A stretch of 64,000 nucleotides of DNA from Eucommia ulmoides (taxonomy: Eukaryota > Streptophyta > Magnoliopsida > Garryales > Eucommiaceae). This document shows, piece by piece, positions 46,871 through 58,278 of this stretch. A program made the translations under genes and the position numbers. Under the pieces are notes generated by a model, which saw nothing but the letters and a program-made list of their open reading frames with translations, was not told where the DNA came from and did no database searches. Every line of letters begins with the position of its first letter. Position 1 is the first letter of the stretch. The stretch spans positions 16,882,803 through 16,946,802 of the forward strand of contig CM028339.1 of assembly GCA_016647705.1 (NCBI GenBank), in the 5' to 3' direction.

Positions 46871-47436
46871 ATTGGGTAATATAGTTAAATTTTTCTATTT
46901 TGGAAAGGTTGCTTGTGAATTATTGAGGTTATTTTACCAAAGTGATTTGACTAACACAGTTTGCAAGTTTTCGAGTTCCTATTTTGTTGATGAGAAAATT
47001 TTAGATTAATTTGTACATTCACCTCCTCAAATGGGGTTATTGTACAGATTAATTTAATTATTGTCCAAAATAATTTAGTTTTTCTATTTTGGAACGATTG
47101 CTTGTGAATTGTTGATATTATTTTACTAAAGTGATTTAACCAACATAGTTTGCAAGTTTTCGAGTTCCTATTTTGTTGATAATTTTTTTTAGATTAATTT
47201 GTGCATTTGCTTGTCTAAAGGGAGTTATTGTGCAGATTAATTTAATTGTTGGATAATATAGTTTAATTTTTCCAATTTGAAACGTTTGCTTGTGAATTGT
47301 TGAAGTTATTTTACCAAAATGATTTAACCAATATAGTTTGCAAGTTTTCGAGTTCCTATTTTGTTTATAAAAAATTTTTAGATTAATTTGTGCATTCACC
47401 TGCCCAAAAGGGATTATTGTGCAAATTAATTTAATT
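46871..47436 (+). repeat. 189-bp tandem repeat, three units, inside element G
   Basis: Units at 46871-47059, 47060-47247 and 47248-47436 each contain GCTTGTGAATTRTTGA, GTTTGCAAGTTTTCGAGTTC, CTATTTTGTT and GATTAATTTAATT. The unit length is in the range of plant satellite monomers. The 87-codon minus frame over it is repeat-derived. Confidence 0.88.
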
Positions 47437-48520
47437 GCATGAGGACATTATGTGAGATAAATAATTTGATAAATTTGTTTATCCAAAGGGAATGAATTTT
47501 GAAAAGATTATTTGTTTCATTATGTTTTGAAGGAAATATATGGATTTGAATGTCAATTTACCCAAAGGGGATAAATTTTTAAATCTGTAAATTTTTCTTA
47601 TTTTGTTAATCCTTATGATTAAAGAATAATTATTTATTGTAGACTACCCAAAGGAGAGTTTATGATAACACAATTGATTTTTATATTGTATTGCCTATAC
47701 TTAATTGAGCATTTTGCTTATTGTCCATAATTGATCTAGTTGCAATTTTTGTGATAAGAGTTTCTTTTTATTGTGAATAACAATAACGCTACAATGAAAT
47801 TCTAAATTGATTTATTGATTTAATGGGAGTCTCTTTAATTTCTTTTATTTTGATGATTGTATCGTGAAAATATTGATCACTATTGCTATAAATGTTTTCT
47901 TATTTTGTTGATCTTCATACTTAGAGAATAATTGTTTATTGTACATTCTACCCAAAAGAGAGTTTATGATGACGCAATTGATTATTATATTGTGTCGCTT
48001 ATACTTATTTGAATACTTTGATTCTCTAGTTTAGTGAAAGTTTTTTTTTCTTTAATTCTATGATATGTTGTGACCACTATTGTTATGCGTTTTGTAAAAT
48101 TGAATTATATTTGATGATCATCATTATTGTATATTATATTGTTACGTATCATATTATTTGAATTGATTATATTAAACTAAGGTTTAAGACCCATAGCGTT
48201 AAAAAACTATATTGTGAATATGAGTGTCATTTAGTCTTTTGCTTATTTAGTTTAGTGGGAACTTTTGTATTTCCCTTTATTTCAATGATTATGTTGCGAC
48301 ATCTATTGTTATGCATTTTTCAAAATTGAAATCTATTTGATAATCATCATTATTGTATATTATATTATTGCATATTATATTATTTGAATTGATTATAAAA
48401 TATGATATCTTAAGATATTATACCTTAAGAATTACAGTTGTATACGTTTGGTTGTCACAAATAACTATTTTAAGATCTCGTGATGTATTGTTAGTCACAG
48501 ATGACTTGTTAAAGTCAAAC
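47437..48520 (+). repeat. Further internal duplications of element G
   Basis: Two pairs are visible. TTTCTTATTTTGTTRATC to ACCCAAARGAGAGTTTATGA recurs at about 47590-47720 and 47900-48020. TGTTATGCRTTTT...AAATTGAA to TATTTGAATTGATTATA recurs at about 48080-48180 and 48305-48405. Short ACCCAAAGGGG words run through the whole stretch. No coding signal. Confidence 0.7.
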
Positions 48521-48694
48521 AATTTCATATTGTTGAGAAATTGCAACAGTTTTATTTTGTTAAGAAATTGCAATTAGTAATTTCGTTTTATTAAGAAATT
48601 GTAACAGTTTCATTTTGTTGAGAAATTACAATTAACAATTTCATTTTGTTGAGAAATTATAATTACAATTTCATTTTGTTGAGAAATTGTAATG
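48521..48694 (+). repeat. TTTCATTTTGTTGAGAAATT short tandem repeat, about six units
   Basis: Imperfect 25-32-bp units built on the word TTTTGTTGAGAAATTGCAAT. The 74- and 79-codon frames across it are repeat-driven. Confidence 0.85.
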
Positions 48695-49012
48695 AGAACT
48701 GATAAAAAACAATGCATATAAATAATGATTATTTGTTGGTATTTGTTTCTTAATACACTACTGGACTTATGATTCATGTCGATATGGTTATAAGTATTTG
48801 TGAGTATGAAGAGTCTTATGTTTACTGAGATTAATATATAGAGTATCATAATATAATATTACGATCATATTGAATCGAATGAGTTTATCAAAATGCTATT
48901 TATAAACTATCATTTCTTTAAAAAAATGTGTGGCCACACAAAAATAATTTTTTTCTGTTATTAACCCAAGAGTCCTGTTTTCAAAATTAAATTTATTCAA
49001 TTAATGTAGCTC

Positions 49013-49023
49013 AAGTGGGAAAA
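49013..49023 (+). promoter_or_regulatory. Element G polypurine tract
   Basis: AAGTGGGAAAA directly before the TGTTG start of the right LTR, as in plant copia elements. Confidence 0.8.
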
Positions 49024-49641
49024 TGTTGAAATTTTTTTGTGGACTAACATTAATTGAATAAATTATTTTACAAAAATGGGTTAATGGATAGTCTATTATA
49101 TAACCAACCCAAATAATTAGTGATCATATTTATATTGTAATCAAATGTCCCAATTATCATATCTATATTGGATCTCCTTCCTTAATTGTCTACAAATCCT
49201 ATATTTAAGGAAATCAAAATTAAAAAAATATGGGACATTTAGCTCAAACAATGCAAAAAAACAAATAGCAAATAAAGTTATTTTTAGTACGATAATTTAA
49301 AAATATCTTTTTGTGTTGGAGGGATTGTAATCAAATGTCTCAATTATCATATCTATATTGGATCTCCTTCCTTAAATGTATACAAATCCTATATTTAAGG
49401 AAATCAAAATTTAAAAATATGGGACATTTAGGTCCAACAATGCAAAAAAAAAAAAAAAATTGCAAATAAAATTATTTTTAGTACGATAATTTGCAAATAT
49501 CTTTTTGTGTTGGAGGGATTGTAATCAAATGTCCCAATTATCATATCTATATTGGATCTCCTTCCTTAATTGTCTACAAATCCTATATTTAAGGAAATCA
49601 AAATTAAAAAATATGGGACATTTAGGTCCAACAATGCAAAA
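49024..49641 (+). mobile_element. Element G 3' LTR, left part, with ~190-bp tandem repeats
   Basis: The first 110 bases match the 5' LTR. Then come repeat units starting at 49134, 49324 and 49518, each with ATTGTAATCAAATGTC, TTGGATCTCCTTCC, TATTTAAGGAAATCAAAA and GGGACATTTAG. The third unit is cut by the MULE. Confidence 0.82.
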
Positions 49642-49649
49642 AAGAAAAA

Positions 49650-49935
49650 GGGCGCGCACCGATTAGTCCTAAAAAGCGTCGCTAATTACCGAATAAACCC
49701 AGCCACTTTTTCATGCACCGATCAGGACTTTTGTCCACGTTGGACGATTTTACCCTTCATTAATTAGGCGCTCATCCTTCCGCTAAAACGTTGATGAATT
49801 TTTTTTATTTTGATGCAACTTAATTCGCGCAACTCAATCATGCCAAACGCTAATGAAAATCTTTGTTCTGATTTCTAAAAATAATCTATAATATCTAACC
49901 TGTAAGATTTACAAAGTAAATTTGCGTTTCTTTAC
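49650..49935. mobile_element. MULE left terminal region
   Basis: GC-richer than its surroundings. Begins around GGGCGCGCACCGATTAGTCC and repeats the word as CATGCACCGATCAGGAC 60 bases on. The matching right end is at about 59160-59295. Confidence 0.65.
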
Positions 49936-50970
49936 ATGTTGAATGTAAAATCTTCTGTTCACAAAGTCAATTTGTGTCCATTGACGTGTTGAATGTAACA
50001 CGGCTTGTGTTCACAAATTGAATTTGTTTTTCTTAACGTGTTGAATGTAATATCTTCTGAATAACACCATTTTTTTTGTCTATTAACGTGTTGAATGTAA
50101 CACGACTTGTGTTCACAAATTAAATTTACTTTTCTTAACGTGTTGAATGTAACATCTTCTAAAGAACATCATTTTTTTTTTGTCTATTAACGTGTTGAAT
50201 GTAATATCTTCTTATTTCAACAGAAAAACATCATTTTTTTTGTCCATTGAGGTGTTGAATGTAACACGGCTTGTGTTCACAAATTCAATTTGCTTTCTTA
50301 ACGTGTTGAATGTAACATCTTCTAAAGAACACCATTTTTTTTCTATTAACGTGTTGAATGTAACATCTTCTTATTTCCACGGAAAAACGCCATTTTTCGT
50401 GTCTATTAACATGTTGAATATAACACGGTTTGTATTCATAAAATGTCAATTTGTTTATATTAACGTGTTGAATGTAACATCTTCTGAACAACACCATGTT
50501 TTTTGTCTATGACGTGTTGAATGTAACATCTTATTTCCACAGAAAAATGTCATCTTTTGTGTGCATTGACGTGTTGAATGTAACACGGCTTGTGTTCATA
50601 AATTCAATTTGCTTTTCTTAACGTGTTGAATGTAACATCTTCTGAAGAAACAACATTTTTTTGTGTCTATTAACGTGTTGAATGTAACATCTTTTTTTTG
50701 TGTCCATTGACGTGTTGAATGTAACACGGCTTGTGTTCACAAAATTCAATTTGCTTTTATTAACGTGTTGAATGTAACATCTTCTAAAAAACACCATTAT
50801 TTGTCTATTTTGTTTTTGTCATTCAATTTGTTAGGACTGTGTTACATTAAACACTGTCATATGGTTTTTTGTCACTAATTCAACAATTTTTGTCCATAGG
50901 CTTCTTTGTTACATTCAACACTGTCATAGGTTCTTTTTTGCATTCAACAGTCATAGGTACACATTCAGCA
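49936..50970 (+). repeat. Left array of the TGTTGAATGTAACA motif
   Basis: Seventeen copies of TGTTGAATGTAA(C/T)A, mostly preceded by AACG or GACG, are spaced about 40-60 bases apart from 49936 to 50780. Three alternating spacers (ACGGCTTGTGTTCACAAATT; TCTTCTAAAGAACACCATTT; TCTTCTTATTTCCACGGAAA) give a higher-order unit of about 155-160 bp. From 50830 to 50970 the motif appears in reverse orientation (TGTTACATTCAACACTGTCA). The 110-codon plus frame here encodes only the repeat. Confidence 0.92.
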
Positions 50971-53156
50971 CATATAAAAAAGGACAGCAACAAATGTGTA
51001 TGACATTGTGTATATACAATGGATTACATACAAAAAAATAACTTCGAAAAAATAGTTTTCAAAAAAAAAAATTGTGAAAATCTAGAAGTTCAATAACATT
51101 TGTCCATTTTTCAGTTAGGTTTGGGTTCATTTGATGTGCGAGTGTGATATGAGTCAAGTGTCCATCTTCTTGGTATATCATTTAAGAAGTCATGAATAAT
51201 AGCAGTACGTTCCATGCGAAAACCGTGCAAGCCCATATTGGTACGGATTTTCTCCTTCCTAAAGATCTTCTTCATTATATGGATGATGCATACTCCACAA
51301 TCAACCCTGTAAATTCAAAATCACCAACATTCAAACAATTATTCCTTTTTTTTTTTTTTATTGAATGATGTATGACTTAAATTATTAAGTTATATATGCG
51401 GTACTTACGCTGATGAACCTTGATCTGGTACATCACCAATATTCGACATCTTATCTTCTGAAAGATTAGCCTACTCATGCTCCACACTATTTTTGCTGAG
51501 TAGTTGATCTACGTATGCAATCTATAGGTGGACGAAAACCGTCAATTATTGTTGGTTATAACAGCAACAAAAAATAATTTTATGAAAATACAAACTTACA
51601 AGTTTTTTTGCATTTTCGAAAAAGGGTCAACTATGCCTCTTCGTGTCAAATTAACATAATTATAATGACGCCATGTTGACTCTTGCTTATCGCACACAGC
51701 TAAGGTCCAATACCTAGTTGTTGGAGTAGGGCCAGCAGTGTTTATGGGAAAATGAACATAACGGTACTCAGATGTGAAGGCATAGATTATGTCAGGGTTC
51801 AAAAATTTGTTTAGTGTGAGTTCATCCCCTTCAAGAATCCATGACTGTAGAAAACATTTTTAACGTATGTGTGAATAAATTTTGTAGATGTATAACAGTC
51901 AAATAGAAAAGAAGCAAAATGTACTCACCCAACATGTACTATTTATGAAAAATGATTGATCAGCAAGAATGTCGCCAAACTATTTTAAATCATTTGCCAT
52001 ATTCATTTGTTCGAGGCACAAGAGCTCCATAACACCATTGATGACCTGATTAAATAAGCATCAGTACGTTTAGAATATGCATCGGAGTTTTATAATGCCA
52101 ATACATGTTATACTCAACATCCACAGATGTTGAATGTAACATCATATAGATTAAATAAAACAAAAAAAAAAATATACATAGTAACTCACAAAATTTGTCA
52201 GCTGTTTTTCTCATAGTAGATCAAGAATGTCAACAAAGGAGACTTGTGCAAAAGTCTATTCTCCACCCCAAACGAATGCTCTAATTGTATAAAGAAGAAA
52301 ATATTTTTTATTGGATCAGCACATAACAATCGAGACATAGATGAAAATGAAAAATAATAAAGATGGAAGAATGAGACTTACGTATGACCCTCTGTTTGCA
52401 TAATAAGCTTTAGGAGTTTCCATTCGTCTTCAGTTAACATCATAGCCACAACACTATCTCGGGAAGGCATCATGCATGACTCATCCAACTCAGCAGTCAT
52501 TTTGCTGGATTCTCCTTGATATATTGTAGTGCCTTTTGACTGATTGGTTGTCACTGGCTTTTCCTTCTCAGTAGCTTTTATAAGCCTCTTCGATCGTTTT
52601 GCAGGAATGTGATATTCATGGACCGATCACTCACCAGTTTTCTGTGTCCTCACGCGACTTTTAACATTTTTTACAAGTGATGTGGGAGTTGTCATATGTG
52701 TTTTTTGACATGTCCTTCTTCGTGTGACTATTTTGTCAGGCAAATTTGGACATTTGACTACTAGTTCACGATTACGTTTGGCAATCTCACATGCTTGTTA
52801 GGCAATAACAGATTCGCGCTCTTCTAATGCCGAATTATAAAACTTTGCGATCTCCACAACCTATTATTTGAATTCTTGCTCTTTTTGAATGGACTGTGTA
52901 ACAGAATGCACCACAGCCTCTTCTAGATGTTCTTGGAGTACTATTTTTTCAGTAACAAGTTTTTCCGTTTGCGTAACAACATGTACCTCTGTTTCAACCA
53001 GTGAATTGGTCAATTGGGCTTTTAAAATTTCAATCTCTTTCTTCAATTTTTTTTTTTTTTATATCTCTTCTTCAACTCTTTGCGTTCCCCTTTCAGACGA
53101 TCATAATCACCAGCAAGTTTTTCATTTCTTTGAACAAGTTGAGCCAAGTTTTGGGA

Positions 53157-53173
53157 CCCCCCCCCCCCCCCCC
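53157..53173. repeat. C17 homopolymer inside the coiled-coil exon
   Basis: Encodes a Gly run on the minus strand between DVAEFW and SQNLAQLV. Its length decides the reading frame of the exon, so the true frame here is uncertain; an A13 run follows at 53048-53060. Confidence 0.85.
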
Positions 53174-53423
53174 AGAATTCAGCGACATCAGTAGTGAACT
53201 CTTGCGAAATCTTGAGGTCAAAAGAAGGAAATTCTGACGAATCGACCTTCTTCTTGCCCTTGTGCTTCTTATCCCGACTAGACGATTCAATATCAGTATG
53301 ACTTGGAAGCACAATACCCATTTGCATTCCAGCAATTGTTTCCTTAATTTCAGCCCGCTTAATCTAGACAACAGTACATGTAAGAATGTTACTTTTAACA
53401 TGAAAATTATGATAACATTTTGG

Positions 53424-53459
53424 TGTTACATTCAACATCCACTGGTGTTGAATGTAACA
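53424..53459. repeat. Perfect hairpin of the MULE motif in an intron of the Ulp1-like gene
   Basis: TGTTACATTCAACA, an 8-base loop, then TGTTGAATGTAACA: a perfect 14-bp stem. Similar, less perfect pairs lie at 52107-52140 and 53507-53550. Confidence 0.88.
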
Positions 53460-55235
53460 TCTTAAGGATTTTATTATTTACATATATAAACACAAGTGAC
53501 CAATTGATATTACATTTAACATTCACAGTATTGAATGTAATATCTTATGAATTTTACTCTACATACAGACATTAATATAACTCTTGACGTTACATTCAAC
53601 ATCCACAAGGTGATGATACATAACAGAGAACATGTTTGCATATAACATGCATACCTGATTATCAGACAATTCGGACAATTGCAAACCAAATGCAACTTCC
53701 ATAAGTTCCATCATGTTCCATTTTTCCCAGCGTGGAATAGAATATTGCCTCCCTTCAACTTCTTTGAGCAAATATGTGTGTTCGCATAACCAAAACTGAA
53801 TAAAAAATGCACCATATCATTAAATTTGAAACGTAAAACATAAGGGGAAAAATTATATGTACTGGAGAACAATGTAAAAAAAAGAGAATTATATAACCTG
53901 CAATGCGATAACACATCCAGTAACAGTTTCTGGTCTGCGGTAACCTGAGGCAATCGATGACATCAAGTTTGAATGAATTGCTTCAGCCCAGTTATAAGTC
54001 ACCATCATTCTTAAATCCTCAACATTCATGATATCAGAGACACCAGCAACTTGACCCTTGTTTGAAAAAAAATAAGTTGCTATGAGATGCAAGCATAGCA
54101 GACGAGCAACATCTTGTACATCTTCATGGTTATTACTAGCCAATGCTTTGACAATTTCATTGTTTATCTCAACAACACTCAACTTGTTTTTAGACAAGCG
54201 CCTCCTTGCTAAGAATTTAGAACCCATTGTTTTTGCATAACGACCAGGGAGTTGTTCATTTCCTAGTGGTAATCCAAAAATCAACTGGACATCATTGCTT
54301 GTAAATGTAACCAGTTTTGATCTAGGCCTGAACATTTTTTTATGTGGTTCATATGAGCGAATGATATTGGTGATGAGGGAATCTATTTTGTGGAATGAAC
54401 TGATTCCACTCTCCCATCGCAGGAGAGCATTTATTGTGTTCCAAAATGGAATTGTCCGCAGAATTTGAAAGTGTTCACGTTGAAGATGAATAGACTTGAT
54501 TAACGAATGAAATTGCGATAGATTTGAATGGTATTTTATTGGTTGCACAGTCTTCTCTGGCTCTGAAACTACCAAAAAAAAAATGCAATGCAGTCAAGCT
54601 TAAAAGTACATACTACACATTTATAGATGATTTGGTAGGAAGACCAATCAACAGTTAATGGAAGAAGGAAAATTACTTACCTATGATCTCATCAGATTTA
54701 GTGGATGAGTTCGTTTGTTGCATTACATGAAGGAACGGGACATCTTCTGAACAATCATTACGATGTCATATTTTTTTCAAAAAACAACAATCAGTGTTAC
54801 ATATATAACGAATATTACGTTCAACATAATTGCACGTTTCAACATATGTATTTCGTGTGCATGTAAAGAGCATTATCAAAGATAAGACAAGAACACAGTA
54901 CCTGAATCAGACAGATTTACAGGATCATCAGCCCTGTTAGGATTCTTAGTCACCATTTTTCTTCTTGTGTGCACCATTTTTTCGCCGGTTTGAGGATGAG
55001 AACGACGGGAGAGAACAAAGAAGAAATGTGTTTTTGGTTGCGTATGCGAGAAGATGAAAAGTTTGAGAAATGAAATGAATTGGTACAAAAATGACATTTG
55101 AGTGAGAGCACGTTTTCCAAAAAAAATGTCGCCGACGCAATATCTCTGCAAAAGGTACGAAATGCGCGATTTTGGAGGAAAATAATATGGTGTATCGCGG
55201 AACATGAGTGATACATTAAAAAAGTCAGATAAAAT

Positions 55236-55680
55236 GAGCACAAGCCGTGCTACATTCAACACGTTAATATAAAAACTTATATAATGAATACAAGCCGTGT
55301 TACATTTAACACGTTAATAGACACACACAAAATGGCGTTTTTCCGTGGAAATAAGAAGATGTTACATTCAACACGTTAACAGACAAGAAAAAAATATTTT
55401 TCAGACGATGTTACATTCAACACGTTAATAGACACAGAAAATTGCATTTTTTCGTGGAACTAATAAGATGTTACACAAGATTTTCAATTGTAGGATACAA
55501 AAAATAGCGTGTTTCAGAAGATGTTACATTCAACACGTTAAAGAAACGCAAAATGACTGTGTCTATTGACGTGTTACATTCAATAGACAGTGTTGAATGT
55601 AACACGAACAAGCCTTTGACAGTGTTGAATGTAACACAAAGAAGCCTATGACAAAAATGTTGAATTCAAAACATAATCTG
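55236..55680 (-). repeat. Right array of the TGTTGAATGTAACA motif, inverted
   Basis: The same motif and the same three spacers as the left array, but reverse-complemented (TGTTACATTCAACACGTTAA; ACAAGCCGTG; TTTTTCCGTGGAAATAAGAA), about six copies up to 55570. The motif then turns to forward orientation at 55584 and 55624 with AAGAAGCCTATGAC, the inverse of the 50890-50930 segment. It separates the transposase 3' end from the 5' end of the Ulp1-like gene. Confidence 0.9.
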
Positions 55681-55773
55681 AACAAAAAATGAACTACTTT
55701 TTTATTCAATATTGTTTTTAAAAAAATTATGACAAATAGAACATTATTATTTGAAAAAAATTTGACAAAAAAA

Positions 55774-58224
55774 TCAAGACCCACCTCGTGATTTTTCATT
55801 TAGAGGTGCCTTACATGTTTTCCTATTGTGTTTACCCATTTTCCCACATCTACTACACCGTCTTTCTTTTACCTCTCCTCTAGATGGGATTCTTACTTTC
55901 TTCGGCCGTTCTGGTTGTTTCTTTGACAATGGAGGCAATATCATTGATTCGCTCTCACCCAAAATTGGTCGTTCCATTGTTGGAATTGCATATATACCTC
56001 TTGAGTATGTGTCACGGTAAAAATAGTTTCGGAAATAGTCCTCTATGTAATTGAATGTAGGTAATCCACTCTTATATATAGCTGCAAAAGCATGAACAAA
56101 TGGGAATCCCTTTATTTTCCATTGTCGGCATGAGCATGTGCGTCCTTCAGTATCAACTAGAATGAAAGGGTTAGAATGGACCTCAAATACACCATTTCCT
56201 GAAGAACCGATATTCCATGTTCGTCCTTCGTTCATTAATTCACACATCTTATTCTCCCAATTTGGCATGATCTCAGATTGTAGTTTGTTCACTTTATTTC
56301 TCCTCTCCGCCATTAAGTCCATCCATCGTATCCTTATTTTGTCAATCAACAAAATTGCCGGTAGATGACGATATTCACTTATCCATGAATTGAAGCACTC
56401 CGCCAAGTTAGACGTCATCTCACCATATCGTTTGCCTCTAAAAAAAACATTACTAAATTTTTGTGGTGATAATTCTTGAATGAAATTATGCACTTCTGTA
56501 CATCCTTCATTAATCATTTGATCAAATAAAAATTTAAACATTTCTGGTGAATGTGCATATGCCAAACCATTCAATTTCTGAACCATTATATCTTTGAATG
56601 CTGTAGTTGTACCAGTCATTGCAGCTCTTAAATTCATCTTCAAATGATGCAAACAATAAGCATGGTGACAGTGTGGAAACACTTCACATACCCCTTCCAA
56701 AATTCCGTTATGCCGGTCAGAGATGAATGTTATGACAAGCTCTGACTCAACAATCTTTCTAACTTCCAATAAAAATCAAGCCCAGTTATCATCATTCTCT
56801 GCATCAACAATAGCAAATGCAAGTGGAAACATCCATGCATGATCGGAAAAACAGAAAATTGTTAATCCATAAGGTGTTACATTCAACAACTTAAGGATGT
56901 TGAATGTAACATCAAGTGTTCTATTGATGTATGTATGCAGAGTAAAATCCATAAGATGTTACATTCAACACTGTGCATGTTCAAAAATGTAACATCAATT
57001 GTTCAATTGTCATTCACCACCAGTGGATGTTGAATGTAACATCAAATGTTCTAATCATTTTCATGTTGAAAGTAACATTCTTACATGTAACAAACAAAAA
57101 ACTTACAAAACGTACCTTGATTCCCATCCTTCGCTGTTGCCACTAATAAATTGCCTTTGTAACGACCAGTTAGGAATGTGCCGTCAAGAAACAATATTGG
57201 CCGACAGAACCTAAACCCATGTATACACGTTTGAAACACAATGAATATTCTCATGAAATGTCCTGTCTCCAAATTGTATTCTAATGCAATGTGACTGCCA
57301 GGATTTGTCTCCTTACATTTATCAACGTACCATCTCAATTGATCATAGGATGACGAGTAATCGCCAAAGACATTATTCCTGGCCTTTTCTACACCCATCC
57401 ATGCATTCCGGTATGTTATTTCTAGCCCATATTGTTTCTTAAAAGTGTAAACAACATCAATCGGGTGAGTTTCGGGGTTGGAATGAACCTCATCAGCCAA
57501 ACATGATGAAATAACTTCTAAAGTCAATTTTTTGTTCTTACTGGTGCGAAATGCAGCTCCACATGTGTGTTCTTTTACAAGAGTTCGAATATAAAAAAAA
57601 TCGTTTTCGCTCCTTACCCTTCCATGCACGAACCATGGGCATTTTTTATCCTCCCGTAGTGAGCATTTAGCTGTTACGCGTGTTTTATCATTCTTGATAT
57701 AGAGAAAATTAAACCCAACTTCTACAACAAATTTTTTCAAAGCCATACGAAATTCACTTGTTCCTCCCCTGAATTTTTGCCATACCTCTTGAATACCATC
57801 AGCCCAATTTAAGGAAAATAGCAATTTGTCATTGCTTAACTGTAACATATTACCATAGCTGCCTATATAATCTATTTCCCCGTCGTTGTCACCATTGACA
57901 CAATTGTTTGGGGGTAAAGTTGCACATGAAGAAGCACCAGTAGATGCACTTGATTCACTCACCTTTTTTTGGACACAGACTTCTAAAAAATCAATGTTCA
58001 TGTGGGCAGCCACCAAAAACATTTTTTCATAATCATTCTGATCATCAAGTGTACACTTTGGATGTCCCAGGAGTGAGTATGACAACTCAAAGTTGGCAAT
58101 GGATAGATCTGACCATTTATTTATTATTATTTTCACTCAATTCAACCAAATTGTTGCCGCTTATCATCCTCAAAACCGTTGTCATGTTCTCATATTTGCA
58201 CATTAATGCAATTGATGATGCCAT
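55774..58224 (-). pseudogene. MULE transposase (MudrA type), two exons
   Basis: Exon 1 runs from an ATG at 58224 (MASSIALMCKYENMTTVLRM) to the donor AAG/GTACG at 57116, with one frameshift near 58130. It has the MuDR DNA-binding region (ALKKFVVEVGFNFLYIKNDK, CPWFVHGRVRSENDFFYIRT) and the first catalytic Asp (ILFLDGTFLTGRYKG). After an intron, exon 2 (about 56846-55774) has AFAIVDAENDDNWA, a TGA where Trp is usual, ITFISDRHNGILEGV with the second Asp, CLHHLK, and the Glu in MTSNLAECFNSW. A SWIM finger follows (CSCRQWKIKGFPFVHA, third Cys replaced by Phe), then a CX2CX4HX4C knuckle (CSRCGKMGKHNRKTC). It would bind the element ends and cut. Few defects separate it from an open frame; it is nevertheless broken. 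Confidence 0.9.
56875..56911. repeat. Perfect hairpin of the MULE motif in the transposase intron
   Basis: TGTTACATTCAACA, the 9-base loop ACTTAAGGA, then TGTTGAATGTAACA. Further single copies in the same intron lie near 56957, 57031 and 57063. Confidence 0.88.
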
Positions 58225-58278
58225 TTCTGTGAAATATCATTCACATTAAATGTTAGTTGTGTTATGTTCATGTGAAAT

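Larger units (their letters stand above)
51111..54977 (-). pseudogene. MULE-borne gene with Ulp1-like C48 cysteine-peptidase domain
   Basis: Start at 54977 (MVHTRRKMVTKNPNRADDP; exon 1 ends 54902 at CAG/GTACTG). A 54.7 kb exon and a large exon at about 54575-53900 follow (PFWNTINALLRWESGISSFH, PRSKLVTFTSNDVQLIFGLP), resembling the N-terminal plant-mobile/DUF1985-type domain that accompanies Ulp1 genes in MULEs. Next are a coiled-coil, Lys/Glu-rich part (53370-52860) and the peptidase end in exons 51844-51601, 51521-51409 and 51306-51111. The catalytic Cys is present (VDCGVCIIHIM), but the usual His-Trp is Tyr-Trp (TTRYWTLAVCDKQE). In-frame stops lie near 52000, 51475 and in the 52.2 kb exon. 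Ulp1 proteins remove SUMO; this copy should be inactive. Confidence 0.75.

Noticed and set aside
49936-50780. Regularly spaced repeats that look like a CRISPR array
   Set aside because: Spacers are three recurring sequences rather than unique ones, copies occur inverted elsewhere in the same element, and the DNA is from a plant nucleus.
54876-55262. 128-codon minus frame as the N-terminus of the Ulp1-like gene
   Set aside because: Its first half overlaps the right motif array and leader; the internal ATG at 54977 with a good splice donor at 54902 is the more likely start.
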